Source: Methanohalophilus sp. (GTDB lineage: Archaea; Halobacteriota; Methanosarcinia; Methanosarcinales; Methanosarcinaceae). Taken from it: a stretch of 64,000 bases of DNA. Numbering within the stretch: the first letter of the stretch is position 1; every line of letters begins with the position of its first letter. The stretch is taken from positions 1 to 64,000 of the forward strand of contig NZ_JASGLW010000010.1 of NCBI RefSeq assembly GCF_030156785.1, in the 5' to 3' direction. This document shows, in pieces, positions 20,630 to 30,545 of the stretch. The position numbers and the translations under genes are program-made. The notes under the pieces were generated by a model. The model was not told the DNA's origin. It saw nothing but the letters and a program-made list of their open reading frames with translations, and did no database searches.

Positions 20630-21757
20630 TTACGACTTATTTTTTATTGTCCATGCTACGGCACGAATCCAGTTGTCAAGGATGGAATCCCGGCTATCAA
20701 AAAGTTCATCGGGTATTGAAATCTTTTTGTTTTCGATGATTTGTGGCAGGTTTTTCATGTAAGATATAGCAATTTCGCTTGCCGCCTTTTCCGGAAGCAA
20801 ACCCCATGATACTTCATCTACCAGATGAATTATAGAAGCAGTAGCCGAAACTACCGCAGGGTTAATGGAAAATTTCCGCAGGGAGCTAATAAATTGTCTT
20901 TTCCTGTTTTCGCCATCAAAATTTGTAGAAGCTTTCCAAAAAGAAGCCTCATTAATTCCAAGGCGTTCCAGTCTCACAAGCATATCCCTCTGGGTCAATG
21001 GTGAAATATCTGATTGCCTACGAAGTGCATCATGAACTCCTTCAAAAACACATTTTCCAATCAACTCTCCCAACTTGGAATGTGGACCTGCATCAGTTAA
21101 TTCAAGATCGCTATCAGAATTTGCAACAATTGCCAGCATGTCAGTACCTGTGCCAGTGGCAAGTCCCTAAGAATACTGACTCGAAACCATAAGTTCCTGC
21201 AGGGCAGCGGTTTTAGCTTCGGTGGCAGTTATTATTGCACGTGAAAGAGCATAATGTGGTAAAGAAGCCCCTATGAGAAGCATGATGTTTATTGTTCCAA
21301 TAAAAGGTTTCCATTTTCCATCTTCCTGATAGTAGGAAGCTGGATCCCCTACACGGCAGCCATTTACTTCCACACCCGCAGTCACTATGGCCAAAACTTC
21401 AAGTCCCCTATACGAATGGGAAACTACGGAAGCATGCTTCATGCTCGCTGCAGTAAGCAATACGGAAGTCGAAGAAGGATCATAGCCTAAATTCGAAGCA
21501 ACAATCCTCAGGTAGTTCTCAAGAGAACCACCTTCAAGTTCTTGTTCATGGCATAACTTTCGGGGAATGCAATGATTGACTACAGCTTCAAGACCCTCGC
21601 TAATCCCGCCGTTAAGCCAGGAAGTACTAATACAAATCCTTCCTGGAGGGAGGTATATTGCCAGATTGTAATCATCGTGCAGCAATATACGCTCACCTGA
21701 AGATGTCTCAAAAAGAACCTTTACAGCTGTATTTTCATCAGATAAATTACTCATCAT
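20630..21757 (-). CDS. cbiZ: Adenosylcobinamide amidohydrolase CbiZ with one in-frame TAG (codon 197)
   Basis: A 376-codon frame from ATG 21757 is interrupted only by TAG at 21167-21169. Before it lie SWLNGGISEG, LTAASMKHASVV and the SSQYS end; directly after it comes GLATGTGTDMLAIV. The CbiZ family has this SxYS...ATGTGTD sequence as one continuous motif, so the two halves are one protein and TAG stands inside a conserved segment. CbiZ cleaves the aminopropanol-linked side chain of adenosylcobinamide to salvage corrinoids, which methylotrophic methanogens need for methyl transfer. Both halves are intact and in the same frame. Confidence 0.88.
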
Positions 21758-21870
21758 AGTACCTTGCTATAGTTCAACTAATCAAGTGATCCGGTATCAG
21801 GTATCTGCCTCAGGACTCATAGGGTTCATCATTTATTCAGAATAATTTTTCATCACAGGCATCAATCGGA

Positions 21871-22524
21871 TCACAAATATGCTTTAATTTCGGAAGCTAT
21901 TTTTTCTGCAGATTCTTTTGGATTATCTGAATTATAAATGCTTCTACCTACTATCACCCAGTCGGCTCCTGCAGCAATTGCATCTGAAGCACTCCCTCCC
22001 TGTGCGCCCACACCGGGAGATATTATCGAAAGTGAATCGCCAATTACCTGCCTTATTGAATGCAGTCTTTCAGTTCGGGTAGCCGGAGCCACCACACCTG
22101 TGGCACCCAGAAGCTTAGCCATTTCAGCAATCTCTTCTGCAACAGGCTGGAAGAATCGCTCCCCTCCATGATGGCTCATCTCGGATACGACATAGACATC
22201 ACCATCATTGTCATTGGCAACTTCTACACATGCCCTGAGGCTGTCCTCACCGGTAAAACCGTGAACAATTACACCGGTTGCATTCTGTTTGAATACCTCG
22301 GCACAAATCAGCATGTTGGTATTGGGGATATCAGCAACCTTAAAATCAGCGATTACCGGTGCGTAATCAGAGAGTTTGGAAATGATCCCGATCCCGGTGG
22401 ATAGGGTAAGGGGATACCCGACCTTAATGGCATCAACATACTCCGCTACTTCAGAAGAAATCCTGATAGCGCTTTCACTGTCTAACATATCAAGTGCAAC
22501 TATAAGCCCGGTTTTTCTTTCCAT
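21871..22524 (-). CDS. pyrF: Orotidine 5-prime-phosphate decarboxylase
   Basis: The 217-residue protein has [11 protein letters not shown] at the N-terminus, the catalytic [11 protein letters not shown] (DxKxxD) motif, HGFTGEDSL, and SPGVGAQGG and [10 protein letters not shown] at the C-terminus, all typical of OMP decarboxylase, the last step to UMP. The ATG at 22524 is preceded by GAGGT at seven bases, which rules out the longer frame from 22545. Confidence 0.95.
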   Translation of the reverse strand: MERKTGLIVALDMLDSESAIRISSEVAEYVDAIKVGYPLTLSTGIGIISKLSDYAPVIADFKVADIPNTNMLICAEVFKQNATGVIVHGFTGEDSLRACVEVANDNDGDVYVVSEMSHHGGERFFQPVAEEIAEMAKLLGATGVVAPATRTERLHSIRQVIGDSLSIISPGVGAQGGSASDAIAAGADWVIVGRSIYNSDNPKESAEKIASEIKAYL

Positions 22525-22773
22525 GGAGTAACCTCGTAATTTCAAGTATGCAATTTTTAGGAGTGTATTGTTCTTTAAGGTTTGGTAGACAGGTAGTATG
22601 GAAGGAGGTTGTGTGATGTTGTAGGAATGATTTGCGGTATGCTTTGGTAGAAGAGATTGTATTTATAAGGCCATATTCAGTTCTTATATCCGCACACATT
22701 TTAGAAACTCATAAATACACCCGATACCGAAATGTAATCCTGCATAAGAGAAATGCAATGAAGGTATTTTATT

Positions 22774-22911
22774 ATGGCAATGTCAAAAAAAGATTTAGAC
22801 AGGAAAAAAGCTGCAAAGAGGGAAAAGCTGGCAAAGCTGGAAGAGCTGGCGGCTAGTGGCAATAAGGATGCCAAAAAGAAACTCGCTAAGGAAAAAAGAA
22901 AGGGGAAATGA
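22774..22911 (+). CDS. Small lysine-rich basic protein
   Basis: A 45-residue frame opens with ATG 22774 about ten bases after a GAAGGT site. The product is very basic and alanine-rich (KKDLDRKKAAKREKLAKLEE) and is predicted to form one charged helix. I recognise no named family; similar tiny basic proteins in methanogens are unannotated. It could bind nucleic acid. Its composition unlike random sequence and the acceptable start signal support a real gene, but only moderately. It faces a CMD-family gene. Confidence 0.5.
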   Translation: MAMSKKDLDRKKAAKREKLAKLEELAASGNKDAKKKLAKEKRKGK

Positions 22912-22940
22912 GCACCCTTTTCTTCTTGCATTCTATAATT

Positions 22941-23240
22941 TCACAATATATCTTTCAGGGCATTTGCTGCGGTGTATACACTACCTACTCCTGCAACATA
23001 CTGCGTTATTCGCAGAGCTTCCATAACTTCTTCTTTTGTTGCTCCTTCGTTCATAGCCCCTATTGCAAGGTTCTGTACCCCATTCACTGCACCGGCAGCA
23101 GCGTCAAGGGACATTGCAATAAGAAGTTTGTATTTCAGTGGTATGCTGCCTTCTGAGAGAGCGTTCTGTCTGGTGTTTTCCAAAAGAGCAAAAAATTCGG
23201 GATCTGCATTTTTAATCACTTCAAGTGGATTTTCGGACAT
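22941..23240 (-). CDS. Carboxymuconolactone decarboxylase-like protein lacking the redox cysteines
   Basis: The 99-residue product has the CMD fold pattern (IPLKYKLLIAMSLDAAAGAVNGVQNLAIGAMNEGATKEEVMEALR as consecutive segments), closely parallel to the protein at 3082-3432. Where that one has CESC, this has AAAGAVNG, so the thiol-based active site is absent. It may be a structural or non-redox member. It ends with a normal TGA, and an AAGGAGGAGT-like site lies ahead of the ATG at 23240. Partner and function are unknown. Confidence 0.75.
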   Translation of the reverse strand: MSENPLEVIKNADPEFFALLENTRQNALSEGSIPLKYKLLIAMSLDAAAGAVNGVQNLAIGAMNEGATKEEVMEALRITQYVAGVGSVYTAANALKDIL

Positions 23241-23306
23241 TTTATAGACTCCTCCTTTATTTTGAGATTTAACAAGTGAATTGTTACTGCTTATAATTAA
23301 ACAATT

Positions 23307-23804
23307 GTGACGAAAGAAAAAGCAGCTATAATTGAACTTGCATTATCTAATATAGCTGATGAATTCAATTTCCTCCTTAATAAAAAAGAACATTACAATC
23401 ACCATAACTCCTGTCCTGAGGAACGGATGGCACAAGGTTCAAATCACAAAAACCATTCTTTATCCACATCATTGCAGGTCTGGCTGGAATTAGAACCATC
23501 GGGTTTTATCCAACAGTTCCCTCCTGTAGAAAGTATTAAGGATTTTGTATCTCATAGGATATGTACTTTTGAAGCTAAACAAATATATCTATCTTCCACC
23601 TTTACGGACAATATCCAAAATACGACTATTGAAACCATCCAATCAATCAGTTTTGGAGGGAATTTAGTAATGCCTGACAAATACGAAGAAATAATAGATA
23701 CTTGCAAAAAGAACTGTGACAGAAACCTTTGCTGGTTTATTCAAACCACAAAGAAATATCACAAGATAGCTAAGCAGCAGGACTATTATTCCGGACCAAA
23801 ATAA
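23307..23804 (+). CDS. Uncharacterised protein
   Basis: A GTG-initiated frame of 165 residues, mixed in composition, with a histidine and asparagine-rich patch around 30-50 and a C-terminal part holding CKKNCDRNLCWF. I do not recognise a family. An ATAATTAAAC-type AT-rich sequence just upstream may be its promoter, leaving almost no leader. Directly after its stop another short frame resembling a decayed coding segment starts at 23805. It could be a lineage-specific protein or part of a degenerate gene. Confidence 0.4.
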   Translation: MTKEKAAIIELALSNIADEFNFLLNKKEHYNHHNSCPEERMAQGSNHKNHSLSTSLQVWLELEPSGFIQQFPPVESIKDFVSHRICTFEAKQIYLSSTFTDNIQNTTIETIQSISFGGNLVMPDKYEEIIDTCKKNCDRNLCWFIQTTKKYHKIAKQQDYYSGPK

Positions 23805-24011
23805 ATGGTTAGTGACTTTCTGACAGAACCATTCGGTTAATATAAAGAAGCAAAAGCTGTAGTAGATATGGGGGTCACACCCGATCTTTCAGCTATTGGG
23901 TCATGTCAGCATTCCAGCTAGTAGCACCTGAAACGTAATAGGTTATACACACCTCCTTGATTCCAAAACCCAATATCTTTATATTTATCACCACAATCCA
24001 ACTTTGATATC

Positions 24012-24377
24012 ATGTCTGAAAAAATAACGGATGCACAGATAGCAGCTTTTGAAGCCGGAATAAAACTTGGAGCACTTTACCACCAGTTCACGGGTTCACC
24101 TATCAGCCTACACACAATCAAAAGCCTTGAAAAAGCAATTGCAGAAAGTATTTCTGTCCAGCCATATGTCGAAAACATCACCGTCCACATAGACAGAGAC
24201 ATGGTTAAATCCAAACTCAATGATGAATTTGGTTATTGTGAACTGGAAGGACAGATGTTAACTGTGAAGCTAATTGTTGCTTATAAAAACATGCGCCTTT
24301 ACGCATCTATGGAATATGAACGTGAACTCGACTATCCGCTCATGAAAATAGAAAAGGTGGAAAGCTCTTCAAAATGA
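24012..24377 (+). CDS. mptD: Dihydroneopterin aldolase, archaeal type
   Basis: The 121-residue protein matches archaeal MptD (MJ1585 type): [20 protein letters not shown] near the start, [24 protein letters not shown] and a C-terminal beta strand pair. This enzyme splits dihydroneopterin to hydroxymethyl-dihydropterin and glycolaldehyde in tetrahydromethanopterin synthesis. It is unrelated in sequence to bacterial FolB. Its last nine bases overlap the end of the convergent hisC gene. Confidence 0.85.
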   Translation: MSEKITDAQIAAFEAGIKLGALYHQFTGSPISLHTIKSLEKAIAESISVQPYVENITVHIDRDMVKSKLNDEFGYCELEGQMLTVKLIVAYKNMRLYASMEYERELDYPLMKIEKVESSSK

Positions 24378-25451
24378 AGTGAATCCATCAACAACTTTCC
24401 GGTTCTGCTCAAGCGTACCTATTGTCACCCTGATAAGTGATTCTCCCGCATCCCTGAAAGAAGTGCAGTCCCTTACGATAATTCCCTGTTTTAGCAGGTG
24501 TTCGCACACATCCTTTGCTTTCACAGGAGACACGTCCACCAGTACAAAATTTGCCTGTGAATCATAAACTGGAAAAGGGATGTTATCCGCCAGATATTTG
24601 CGCCCTTCACGTACCAATTCGATGCTGCGATTGAGATGTTCCTTATCAGACAGTGCTGCAACACCGGCTACTATTGCCGGGCTGCTCACATTGAAAGGAG
24701 TTCCAGCTTTCATGTATTCAACCTTAAGCCAGGCAGGCATAATCCCGTAGCCAATACGCAATCCTGCAAGTCCGAATGCTTTTGAAAGGGTACGCCCAAT
24801 TATGAGATTATCGTAATCATTCACAAGCGAAGCAAAGTTTTGTTCTGCAAATTCAACATATGCCTCATCGACGAAAACAAGGCAAGAAACATCTTCTACA
24901 ATACTTCGAAGCTCTTGTTCTGATATCGAATTTCCTGAAGGGTTGTTGGGAGAACAGATAAACACCATTTTAGTAGCATCAGTAATAGCAGTTTTCAATG
25001 TATCAATATCTATGCTGAAATCATCGTTCCGCCTGACAAATACGGGAGTTCCCCCGTTGGCTATTGCAGAGACTTCATAATAGGAAAAAGTAGGACTGGA
25101 AATTACAACTTCATCTCCTGGCGAAATCAATAGCCGCATTAAACCATCAAGCAGTCCATCCATTCCAGGACCGGATGCTACAATCATGTTTTCAGGCATG
25201 CCTGTATATTCGGAAATAGCAACAACCAACTCCCAGGCATCTGCCGAAGGATATATGTTGACATTTCCGGCATGTTTTATCATTGCATCTATAGCTTTAG
25301 GAGATGGACCAAGGACATTTTCATTGGATCCCAGTTTTATGATACTATCTGCGGACAAACAGTACTTTTTTGCGATTTCCTCAATGGATTTGCCGGGAAC
25401 ATAGGGTGCTATGGAACGAATCTCAGGTTTTACCAGATCAGACCTTTCCAA
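24369..25451 (-). CDS. hisC: Histidinol-phosphate aminotransferase
   Basis: The PLP aminotransferase motifs of HisC are present: [53 protein letters not shown], the Schiff-base lysine in [17 protein letters not shown], and VRDCTSF near the end. No ATG or GTG lies in a family-like position. The TTG at 25451 (reading [12 protein letters not shown]) overlaps argD by 14 bases and is my best start, about 360 residues. Longer starts run deep into argD. It transfers an amino group in histidine synthesis and is probably translated with argD. Confidence 0.88.
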   Translation of the reverse strand: MERSDLVKPEIRSIAPYVPGKSIEEIAKKYCLSADSIIKLGSNENVLGPSPKAIDAMIKHAGNVNIYPSADAWELVVAISEYTGMPENMIVASGPGMDGLLDGLMRLLISPGDEVVISSPTFSYYEVSAIANGGTPVFVRRNDDFSIDIDTLKTAITDATKMVFICSPNNPSGNSISEQELRSIVEDVSCLVFVDEAYVEFAEQNFASLVNDYDNLIIGRTLSKAFGLAGLRIGYGIMPAWLKVEYMKAGTPFNVSSPAIVAGVAALSDKEHLNRSIELVREGRKYLADNIPFPVYDSQANFVLVDVSPVKAKDVCEHLLKQGIIVRDCTSFRDAGESLIRVTIGTLEQNRKVVDGFTSF

Positions 25452-26589
25452 GAATATCAACCACCGTATCAATCTGTTCCTTTGAAATAATAAGTGGAGG
25501 CGCAATCCGCAGGACGGTGTCAGATGTGCAGTTTAGCAACACACCCATCTCACGGGCAGCATTGACAAAATCAGCACATGGACGATTTGTTTCCACACCA
25601 ATCATTAATCCTTTACCACGAACCTCCACGAAATCATCACGTCCAAGCTCAATGAGTTGTTTCCGGAAATATTCACCCATCTCACGTGACCTGTCAATGA
25701 GATTTTCATCTTCCATCACTTTAATTGATGCAAGAGCAGCGGCACATACAAGAGGACCTCCACCGAAAGTGGAAGCATGCTGACTCTTTGTGAAAGTGAG
25801 ACCTTCACGGGCAGCAATTCCTCCCATGGGAAGGCCGCCTCCCATTGCCTTTGCCATTGTCATAATATCCGGCTGTACACCTGAATGCTCTTTGCAGAAC
25901 CATTTCCCGGTACGGCCAAAACCGGTCTGTACCTCATCAAAGATCAGAAGAGTGTCAGTATCATCACAAATCTTACGTACTTCCTCAAGGAAACCCTCTG
26001 AAGGTACATTAATTCCACCTTCGCCCTGTATGGGTTCAATAATTACAGCAGCTGTATCCGGACCGATGGAATTAGCCACGTCATCAGCATCACTAAAGTC
26101 GGCAAATGTAACCTTAACTGGCATAGGTTCAAAGGGCTTCTTATAAGCTTCTTTGTAGGTTACAGACAGTGGATTCATAGTCCTGCCATGAAATGCACCT
26201 TTCAGTGCCACAAATTCATGTTTTCCTGTTACCATGCGAGCCAGTTTCATGGCAGCTTCTACTGCTTCTGCACCGGAGTTACAGAAGAAAACACGATCCA
26301 TACCAGTGAGTGTGACAAGCTTCTCTGCCAGGTTTGCCTGCATTTCAGTATAATAGAGATTTGAAACATGGATTAGCTTTGCCGCCTGATCCTGGATTGC
26401 TTTCACAACCACGGGATGAGAGTGACCTACATTGTTAACAGCTATCCCTGCAACGCAATCGATATATTCCTTTCCTTCAACATCCCATACAACTGCGCCT
26501 TCGCCCTTCTCAAGGGCTATTGGCTGGCGAGTATATGTTTGCATGACATATTTTGAATCCTTTTCTGAAATTGAACTATAGCTAGCCAT
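25438..26589 (-). CDS. argD: Acetylornithine aminotransferase
   Basis: The 383-residue class III aminotransferase has [74 protein letters not shown] and the PLP lysine in [14 protein letters not shown]. The set is typical of ArgD, which makes N-acetylornithine for arginine; some relatives also act on succinyldiaminopimelate. It precedes hisC with a 14-base overlap and follows the bactofilin-like gene by 23 bases. Confidence 0.92.
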   Translation of the reverse strand: MASYSSISEKDSKYVMQTYTRQPIALEKGEGAVVWDVEGKEYIDCVAGIAVNNVGHSHPVVVKAIQDQAAKLIHVSNLYYTEMQANLAEKLVTLTGMDRVFFCNSGAEAVEAAMKLARMVTGKHEFVALKGAFHGRTMNPLSVTYKEAYKKPFEPMPVKVTFADFSDADDVANSIGPDTAAVIIEPIQGEGGINVPSEGFLEEVRKICDDTDTLLIFDEVQTGFGRTGKWFCKEHSGVQPDIMTMAKAMGGGLPMGGIAAREGLTFTKSQHASTFGGGPLVCAAALASIKVMEDENLIDRSREMGEYFRKQLIELGRDDFVEVRGKGLMIGVETNRPCADFVNAAREMGVLLNCTSDTVLRIAPPLIISKEQIDTVVDILGKV

Positions 26590-26612
26590 CTGATAACACC
26601 TTTCAAAAAAAT

Positions 26613-27479
26613 TTATTCGGGAGTGTTTGGGATATCGAGTCTCATAAGTTCATTATCATTAATGTTGTGTTCTTCATCCCGTATGAATGAGATGCCGGCA
26701 CTGGCTTTCATAACACCATCCACTCGTGCAGATTCATGAATATTGATTAAGAGTGCGTTAATTTGCCCCAATACATGAGTCCCTTTGTTGATAATTACTT
26801 TGCCTTGGGACACAATATTCCCGTGTATGGCATTATTTTCCCCGAGTTCAACAGTTCCTGGAGCTCTTATGCTTCCATAAAGTGTTGTTTTGTCACCCAT
26901 CTTAAGGGATTCTGCACGGATATTCCCCACAAGGAGACAATCACTACCTATTTTTGCATTTCCGGAAACCCTAATGGAATCTGCGGAAATACGTGAACCG
27001 TTGGGAATAATCATGATATCTGCACCCAGATCTTCTTCATCGTCAGAAAAAAGTTCGTCTATGGCTTTTTCGACTTCTTCACCTTTACCCATACGGAGTA
27101 ATTCAGCAATGTATAGGAAAATATATACAACTACAGGAACTGGATTGCGGACTACTATCCATCCACGAGCTTCAAAGCCTTCTTCGATGCGTACATCATT
27201 GCCAACATCGAGATCTCCTTTAACGACAAGTTTTCCACCGATGTTGACGAAATCACCGATATAAGCGTTCTCATCAGTCCTGACACTTCCGTTAATGCAG
27301 GACCAGATGTCTATCCTGACATCTGATGTTGTTGCAATATCCCCTGTCACATTGACCCTTTCTCCTAAAATAACGGAATTTGCAATCAACCCATAACCCA
27401 GATCAGAATGGTTGCCAATAATAACATCGCCATTAACAACAATAGTGTGTTCTTCCATCTTTGTCCCGTCTGGGATCAC
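26613..27479 (-). CDS. Bactofilin-like polymer-forming beta-helix protein (internally duplicated)
   Basis: This protein of about 288 residues is made of short beta-helix turns of the bactofilin/CcmA kind, such as NGDVIIGNHSDLG and SGNAKIGSDCLLVGN. Residues about 1-30 (MIPDGTKMEEHTIVVNGD) repeat at about 156-185 (IIPNGSRISADSIRVSGN), so two similar lobes are joined by an acidic linker (ELFSDDEEDLG) and a hydrophobic VPVVVYIFLYIAEL segment. Bactofilins form filaments at membranes; an archaeal role in envelope or cell shape is inferred. The start is uncertain: GTG 27479 keeps the repeat complete, ATG 27458 would cut it. Confidence 0.65.
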   Translation of the reverse strand: MIPDGTKMEEHTIVVNGDVIIGNHSDLGYGLIANSVILGERVNVTGDIATTSDVRIDIWSCINGSVRTDENAYIGDFVNIGGKLVVKGDLDVGNDVRIEEGFEARGWIVVRNPVPVVVYIFLYIAELLRMGKGEEVEKAIDELFSDDEEDLGADIMIIPNGSRISADSIRVSGNAKIGSDCLLVGNIRAESLKMGDKTTLYGSIRAPGTVELGENNAIHGNIVSQGKVIINKGTHVLGQINALLINIHESARVDGVMKASAGISFIRDEEHNINDNELMRLDIPNTPE

Positions 27480-27894
27480 AAGGGTTTTTAGGGGTTGTTC
27501 ATCGTCTATGATCTCACACTCCGATGGAGATTATATATCGGCATTGTTTTGTTATATTAGTATATCTAGTTGTTCCAGAAAATAGCACGACAACAATTCA
27601 ATTTTAATTTGATTACAGTATTTCTTTTTTACATGTTTAATTACTTCATTTGTTTTATAGGAAATTATTAAAACAAAAAGTGGTAATTTTTAATATGACA
27701 ATTGATAAATGTGAATAGATTCAAAACTCTCCAATAATGCGGGAAATTATAAACGATGAGAGTAGCCGCTGGTATATTGATCTTCTCATTCAATGGAAGG
27801 ATTAAAAACTTTCCAGATTTGAAATGGCAAGCAATATTACCAAGCATAAAATAGTAGACACCTATACAAAGCAAACTGAAAATTGAAAAATTGC
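27480..27894. other. Gene-free stretch upstream of the bactofilin-argD-hisC group
   Basis: About 415 AT-rich bases. A GATATATAATC box-A-like sequence on the minus strand near 27530-27540 may drive the downstream group. I find no frame with coding character, no RNA-like fold and no repeat related to others in the window. Confidence 0.5.
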
Positions 27895-28365
27895 TTATTT
27901 TTCAATTCCAACCCTTACATCTACAGCTGCTCCAGAATCCATAGCCAGAACTTCAGAAACTGACAATAGCAATTGACCAGTAGCGAGTAATGTGTCCTGG
28001 TCATCCACTACAAGAACCTCTTCACCAGATCTTAGGTTGGGATCTATTTCCAGAACATGTTTAGCAAATGCTGTTTTACCCTTTGAAACAAAAGGAACAG
28101 CATCTTCACATATCACAACACGCTGTCTTGGAAAAGGAAGAAAAGAATGAAGTATAGATGCAGCCTCAATACTCAATGTTAGTGTGCCATCTTTGGCACG
28201 TACAGTAGCAATTCTGGAATTACCTGAAAGGATCTGGCGCACGCGTTTTGTCCTTGAAAGCAGGAAAGTTACATCGTCGGGAAAAAGTGTTTCTCCGCAA
28301 CCTTTACCAAACTGGTAATCTGCCATGACACGTACTTGCTGTAAGAGATTGTCGTTTGAAACCAT
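27895..28365 (-). CDS. C2-PUA RNA-binding protein, probable small subunit of a split archaeosine tRNA-guanine transglycosylase
   Basis: The 156-residue protein corresponds to the C-terminal C2 and PUA domains of archaeal TGT: VMADYQFGKGCGETLF, SRTKRVRQIL, RVVICEDAVPFVSKGKTAFAKHV and EVLVVDDQDTLLATGQ. No catalytic barrel is attached or nearby. In Methanosarcina the transglycosylase is known in split form, so this is probably the RNA-binding half that helps exchange guanine 15 in tRNA; a free PUA protein with another role is possible. Confidence 0.75.
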   Translation of the reverse strand: MVSNDNLLQQVRVMADYQFGKGCGETLFPDDVTFLLSRTKRVRQILSGNSRIATVRAKDGTLTLSIEAASILHSFLPFPRQRVVICEDAVPFVSKGKTAFAKHVLEIDPNLRSGEEVLVVDDQDTLLATGQLLLSVSEVLAMDSGAAVDVRVGIEK

Positions 28366-28599
28366 AGTTAGAACCGATGATGTGAACCTGATATTTATAT
28401 CGGTCGGATCAAGAAGCGCAATTGGACATATATATTTTCATGAAACCTTTTAAATAAGATAATATCCAATTGAGTATAGAGGAAACGGGTACAAGTTTGT
28501 TAGCATTGCAGAACTGACTGTAACCAAGCAAACCATTCATCCCCTCAACCATATCCGTTTCCTCCGATTTTCATTTTCAATTTTCCATTTTAATTCTCA

Positions 28600-30060
28600 T
28601 TAACCTTTTACAACGCCAAGTGGAAGGAGCTTTGCTACTTTTCTTGCAATTCCTACCCTATGGACTACATCAACAACTTCACTACTTGATTTGTAAACCT
28701 CTGGCGCCTCTTCCGCGATAACCGATGGGTGAGCAGCTTTTACAAGTATTCCGCGATCTTCAAGCTGCATCCGAATATCTTCACCCGAAAAACTCTTTTT
28801 TGCATGGGATCTGCTCATTACCCTGCCGGCACCGTGACAGGCACTTCCGAATGAGATATTCATTCCCGTTTTATTTCCACATAGAACATAAGACGGAGTA
28901 CCCATACTTCCAGGAATTAAAACCGGTTGACCGACATCCCTGTATGCTTTTGCAACATCCTTATGACCGGCAGGGAAGGCACGGGTTGCACCTTTGCGGT
29001 GAACGTATACTCTTTTCGTTTTTCCATCAATTTCATGCTTCTCAAGCTTTGCAACGTTGTGGGCTACATCATACACCAGATCAAGCCCAAGCTCATCCTG
29101 ATCCATATTAAACACTTTTTCAAAAATCTCACGGGACTGGTGCATTATAACCTGACGGTTTGTCCATGCATAATTGGCAGCAGCAGCCATTGCACCGAAG
29201 TATTCTTGTGCTTCTTTTGACTGTGCCGGTGCACACGCAAGCTGCCTGTCCGGAAGCTGGATCCCGTATTTCTTTGCGGCACTCATTAACACTTTGAGGT
29301 GGTCAGTGCAAACCTGGTGACCTGCACCACGGGAACCGCAGTGTATCATGAAAGTGATCTGCCCTTTTTCCAGACCAAAAGCTTTTGCGGTCTCTTCGTC
29401 ATAGATTTCATCCACGCATTGCAATTCAAGAAAATGATTTCCGCTTCCCAGAGTTCCCAGTTGTGGGCGACCCCGTTTGACTGCCTTTTTACTGATTTGA
29501 TCTGGAAGTGATCCTTCAATGCGACCATTTCCTTCACAATGTTCAATATCGGCTTTCACACCATATCCATGTTCCACAGCCCATTGTGAACCTGCAACAA
29601 ATATTTCGTCAAGTTCACCCTCTGAAACCCGTATTTTACTTTTGGAACCAAGTCCTGAAGGGACTGCATCGAAAAGTCCATTTAACAGCTGATCAAGATG
29701 AGGTACTACATCCTCCTTCTGCAAACTGGAACGAACAAGCCTCACACCGCAATTAATATCAAATCCCACACCTCCGGGACTTATTACGCCTTCTTCTTCA
29801 TCAAATGCTGCAACTCCACCAATAGGAAAACCATAACCTACATGTGCATCCGGCATTGCCATGGAATATTTTTGAATACCCGGCAGTGTTGCTACGTTGG
29901 CAACCTGTTCAATTGCTTCGTTCTCAAGGTTTCCAAGAAGAGCTTCGGAAAGGAATATCCTCCCTGGAACCCGCATACCATCCCTGCAGGATACAGGAAG
30001 TTCCCAGATATCATCATCGATTTTCTCTAATTTGGTAGTTAGATCTGTAGTTTGTGCCAT
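28600..30060 (-). CDS. rtcB: tRNA-splicing ligase RtcB
   Basis: The 486-residue protein has the RtcB fingerprints: MPDAHVGYGFPIGGVAAF, GGVGFDINCGVRL with a metal cysteine, GTLGSGNHFLEL, MIHCGSRGAGHQVC, YDVAHNVAK, HRKGATRAFPAGH, and SFGSACHGAGRVMSR with the guanylylated histidine. It joins 2-prime,3-prime-cyclic phosphate and 5-prime-OH ends of spliced tRNA halves with GTP. No intein interrupts it. ATG 30060 with a GGGGG-containing leader is preferred over 30075. Its activator archease is encoded just upstream. The intron-bearing tRNA-Trp at 57303 is an expected substrate. Confidence 0.95.
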   Translation of the reverse strand: MAQTTDLTTKLEKIDDDIWELPVSCRDGMRVPGRIFLSEALLGNLENEAIEQVANVATLPGIQKYSMAMPDAHVGYGFPIGGVAAFDEEEGVISPGGVGFDINCGVRLVRSSLQKEDVVPHLDQLLNGLFDAVPSGLGSKSKIRVSEGELDEIFVAGSQWAVEHGYGVKADIEHCEGNGRIEGSLPDQISKKAVKRGRPQLGTLGSGNHFLELQCVDEIYDEETAKAFGLEKGQITFMIHCGSRGAGHQVCTDHLKVLMSAAKKYGIQLPDRQLACAPAQSKEAQEYFGAMAAAANYAWTNRQVIMHQSREIFEKVFNMDQDELGLDLVYDVAHNVAKLEKHEIDGKTKRVYVHRKGATRAFPAGHKDVAKAYRDVGQPVLIPGSMGTPSYVLCGNKTGMNISFGSACHGAGRVMSRSHAKKSFSGEDIRMQLEDRGILVKAAHPSVIAEEAPEVYKSSSEVVDVVHRVGIARKVAKLLPLGVVKG

Positions 30061-30076
30061 ATTTTCTACCCCCACA

Positions 30077-30514
30077 TTATATATCCAGTGTAACCTGTAC
30101 CATCACATTACCCTCGGATTCTTCTATACAAAGGTTGTTGTAGGTAACTGCTTTTACTTCGGTTTCAAACTCGTGTTTGTTAAGATCTATCTTATCTCCA
30201 CATGCCGTTGCTTTTAGTGAGTAGATTTCATCTTTCTGTTTTATGCTGGACACTGAAAAACTACTTAATACGATGCAATCGACTTCAAAGACGTAAAGAA
30301 GTTCGGAAAGCCATTCTACAAGCAGCATTTCCAGATCATGGGCTTCCACTTCAATAGGCAAGCAAAATTTGCATGGAATATCTGAAGTATCAATCATAAC
30401 ATTGAACATGGCTTCCGCTGCATGCTCAAACGCCTCCTCAAGATTTTCCCCGTAAGCGCGAAAACGTGCATCAGCGGTGTGTTCCATGTATTCATATTTT
30501 GTACCGACGGCCAT
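30077..30514 (-). CDS. Archease
   Basis: The 145-residue protein matches archease: YEYMEHTADARFRAYGENLEEAFEHAA in parts, LLVEWLSELLYVFEVD and the C-terminal KAVTYNNLCIEESEGN, with conserved acidic residues for calcium or magnesium. Archease speeds the RtcB guanylylation cycle. The ATG at 30514 follows AGGG by five bases, and the gene ends 16 bases before rtcB, so the two are an operon. Confidence 0.93.
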   Translation of the reverse strand: MAVGTKYEYMEHTADARFRAYGENLEEAFEHAAEAMFNVMIDTSDIPCKFCLPIEVEAHDLEMLLVEWLSELLYVFEVDCIVLSSFSVSSIKQKDEIYSLKATACGDKIDLNKHEFETEVKAVTYNNLCIEESEGNVMVQVTLDI

Positions 30515-30545
30515 CTTATCCCTACAAGTTTTTCGTATTGCAGAA

